Origin: Chloroflexota bacterium
GTDB taxonomy: Bacteria; Chloroflexota; Dormibacteria; Dormibacterales; Dormibacteraceae
Assembly: GCA_005881155.1 (NCBI GenBank)
Contig: VBHN01000049.1
Span: 1 to 40,328 of the forward strand
Length of the DNA stretch: 40,328 bases
Direction: 5' to 3'
Under the pieces are notes generated by a model. It worked only from the letters and a program-made list of their open reading frames with translations. It was not told the origin of the DNA and did not search any database. Shown here one piece after another: positions 39,460 to 40,328 of this stretch. Position numbers and translations under genes: made by a program. The first letter of the stretch is position 1. Each line of letters opens with the position of its first letter.

Positions 39460-40328
39460 ATGACTGCCCGGGTCGCCTGCCTGAGCCCCTACAGCCAGGA
39501 AACCGTGCGGGAGCTTTTCAAGGGACGCCACCAGGTCGAGGTCGTCCTGGTGCCCGACCCGCCCGCCCAGCAGGCCGTGCTGGAGGCCACCCAGGAGGCG
39601 CACCTGGTCATCGCCGACAAGCGCCACAAGCACCGCATCGACCGGCGGGTGCTGGAGAACATGCGCAACTGCCTGCTCATCCAGCAGGCCGCGGTCGGCT
39701 TCGACGCGATCGACCACCGGGCCGCCGCGGAGTACGGGATCCCGGTCGCCAACGCGGCCGGCTACAACCGCGACGCGGTCGCCGACTGGACGGTGATGGC
39801 GATCCTCAACATCCTCCGCAAAGGCGCCTACGGCGACCGCCTCGTACGGGACGGCGCCTGGTTGCGGGAGGAGCTGCTCGGCCATGAGCTGGGCGCGCTG
39901 ACCGTGGGCATCGTCGGGCTCGGTAATGTCGGCGGCACGGTGGCGCGGCGCCTCGACGGTTTCGGCTCGAGCCTGCTCTTCACCGATCCCGATCCGACCC
40001 GAGACCATCCCGGCGCGAAGCGCGTGGGCCTTGACGAACTGCTCCGGACGGCGGACGTGGTCTGCCTGCACGTCCCGCTGGACGTCGAGACCCGGGGCCT
40101 GATCGGCGCGGAGGCGCTGGCGGCCCTGAAGCCGGGAGCGATCCTGGTCAACGCCGCCAGGGGCCCTCTGGTGGACGAGGCCGCGCTCGTCGAGGCGCTC
40201 GGCTCGGGCCGCCTGGCGGGCGCCGCCCTGGACGTCTACGAGGTCGAGCCCCTGCCCGCCGGGTCGCCATTGCGCGACTTCGACAACGTGTTCCTCTCGC
40301 CGCACATCGGTGGCGGCACGCTGGAAGC
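39460..40328 (+). CDS. D-2-hydroxyacid dehydrogenase (NAD), 3' end cut by window edge
   Basis: About 289 residues are visible and the frame is still open at the right edge, close to the end of the usual 310-330. The NAD Rossmann motif is VGIVGLGNVGGTVARRL. Active-site residues are Arg in VNAARGPLVDE, Glu in YEVEPLP and His in SPHIGGGT. NAAGYNRDAVADWTVMAIL is the typical hinge segment. The family interconverts D-2-hydroxyacids and 2-oxoacids, for example lactate, glycerate or phosphoglycerate; the exact substrate is not readable. Start ATG 39460 is supported by TAGCCT. With the GlcD-type oxidase it is the second hydroxyacid-oxidising gene here. Confidence 0.87.
   Translation, partial: MTARVACLSPYSQETVRELFKGRHQVEVVLVPDPPAQQAVLEATQEAHLVIADKRHKHRIDRRVLENMRNCLLIQQAAVGFDAIDHRAAAEYGIPVANAAGYNRDAVADWTVMAILNILRKGAYGDRLVRDGAWLREELLGHELGALTVGIVGLGNVGGTVARRLDGFGSSLLFTDPDPTRDHPGAKRVGLDELLRTADVVCLHVPLDVETRGLIGAEALAALKPGAILVNAARGPLVDEAALVEALGSGRLAGAALDVYEVEPLPAGSPLRDFDNVFLSPHIGGGTLE

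Overview
The window is about 40 kb of high-GC bacterial DNA packed with short-gapped, often overlapping genes on both strands, with many GTG and TTG starts. No rRNA or tRNA was seen. The gene mix (form II-type carbon monoxide dehydrogenase cluster, DUF2254 protein, FtsH-like protease, ClgR-like regulator next to clpP, several AMP-forming CoA ligases) suits a soil-type member of the Chloroflexota or Dormibacterota, or a deep actinobacterial relative. This placement is an impression, not a proof. Most genes lack a Shine-Dalgarno sequence and instead have a TAnnnT hexamer 6-12 bases before the start codon, which points to widespread leaderless transcription. In several divergent gene pairs one near-palindromic TAnnnTA heptamer can serve as -10 box for both strands.

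Layout. 1-11209: DinB-like protein (cut by the left edge), rlmN, M23 peptidase, DUF2254 membrane protein, MBL-fold hydrolase, M20 amidohydrolase, divergent FtsH-like protease, lytic transglycosylase, small membrane protein, OsmC-like protein, a frameshifted small gene and an SDR epimerase. 11202-14904 (minus): MobA/MocA-like nucleotidyltransferase, PaaK-like ligase and an acyl-CoA synthetase broken by one base. 14925-15738: a broken endonuclease IV. 15815-22648 (minus): coxS-coxL-coxM, a hairpin, then coxD-coxE-xdhC; coxG lies divergently at 22798. The nucleotidyltransferase probably supplies the molybdenum cofactor of the same enzyme.

23409-27121: an unknown protein, an amidase, a branched-chain-amino-acid-type binding lipoprotein and a methyltransferase. 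A 245-bp MITE-like element with terminal inverted repeats follows. 27374-34154: a 2-oxoacid dehydrogenase region, E1beta fused to a short E2 catalytic domain, a broken E1alpha, two intervening lipoprotein genes, and a lipoyl-domain E2 whose catalytic His is lost, translationally coupled to a GlcD-type 2-hydroxyacid oxidase. The two incomplete E2 domains have complementary losses, and this is the most interesting object in the window. 34199-40328: GNAT, ClgR-like regulator, clpP, PaaK, class III aminotransferase, a cold-shock-domain/FrnE chimera with an internal repeat, and a D-2-hydroxyacid dehydrogenase cut by the right edge. Ligases, aminotransferase, 2-hydroxyacid oxidases and 2-oxoacid dehydrogenase together suggest catabolism of amino and hydroxy acids to acyl-CoA.

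A caution covers the whole window. At least four genes (M20, endonuclease IV, E1alpha, glycosidase-like lipoprotein) appear to lack 15-30 codons that their families have, three of them with a change of frame. Three more genes have single-base shifts, each explicable by one base in a G/C run. Either the assembly has many small deletions or the genome is decaying. Claims about unusual domain architecture should be read with this in mind.
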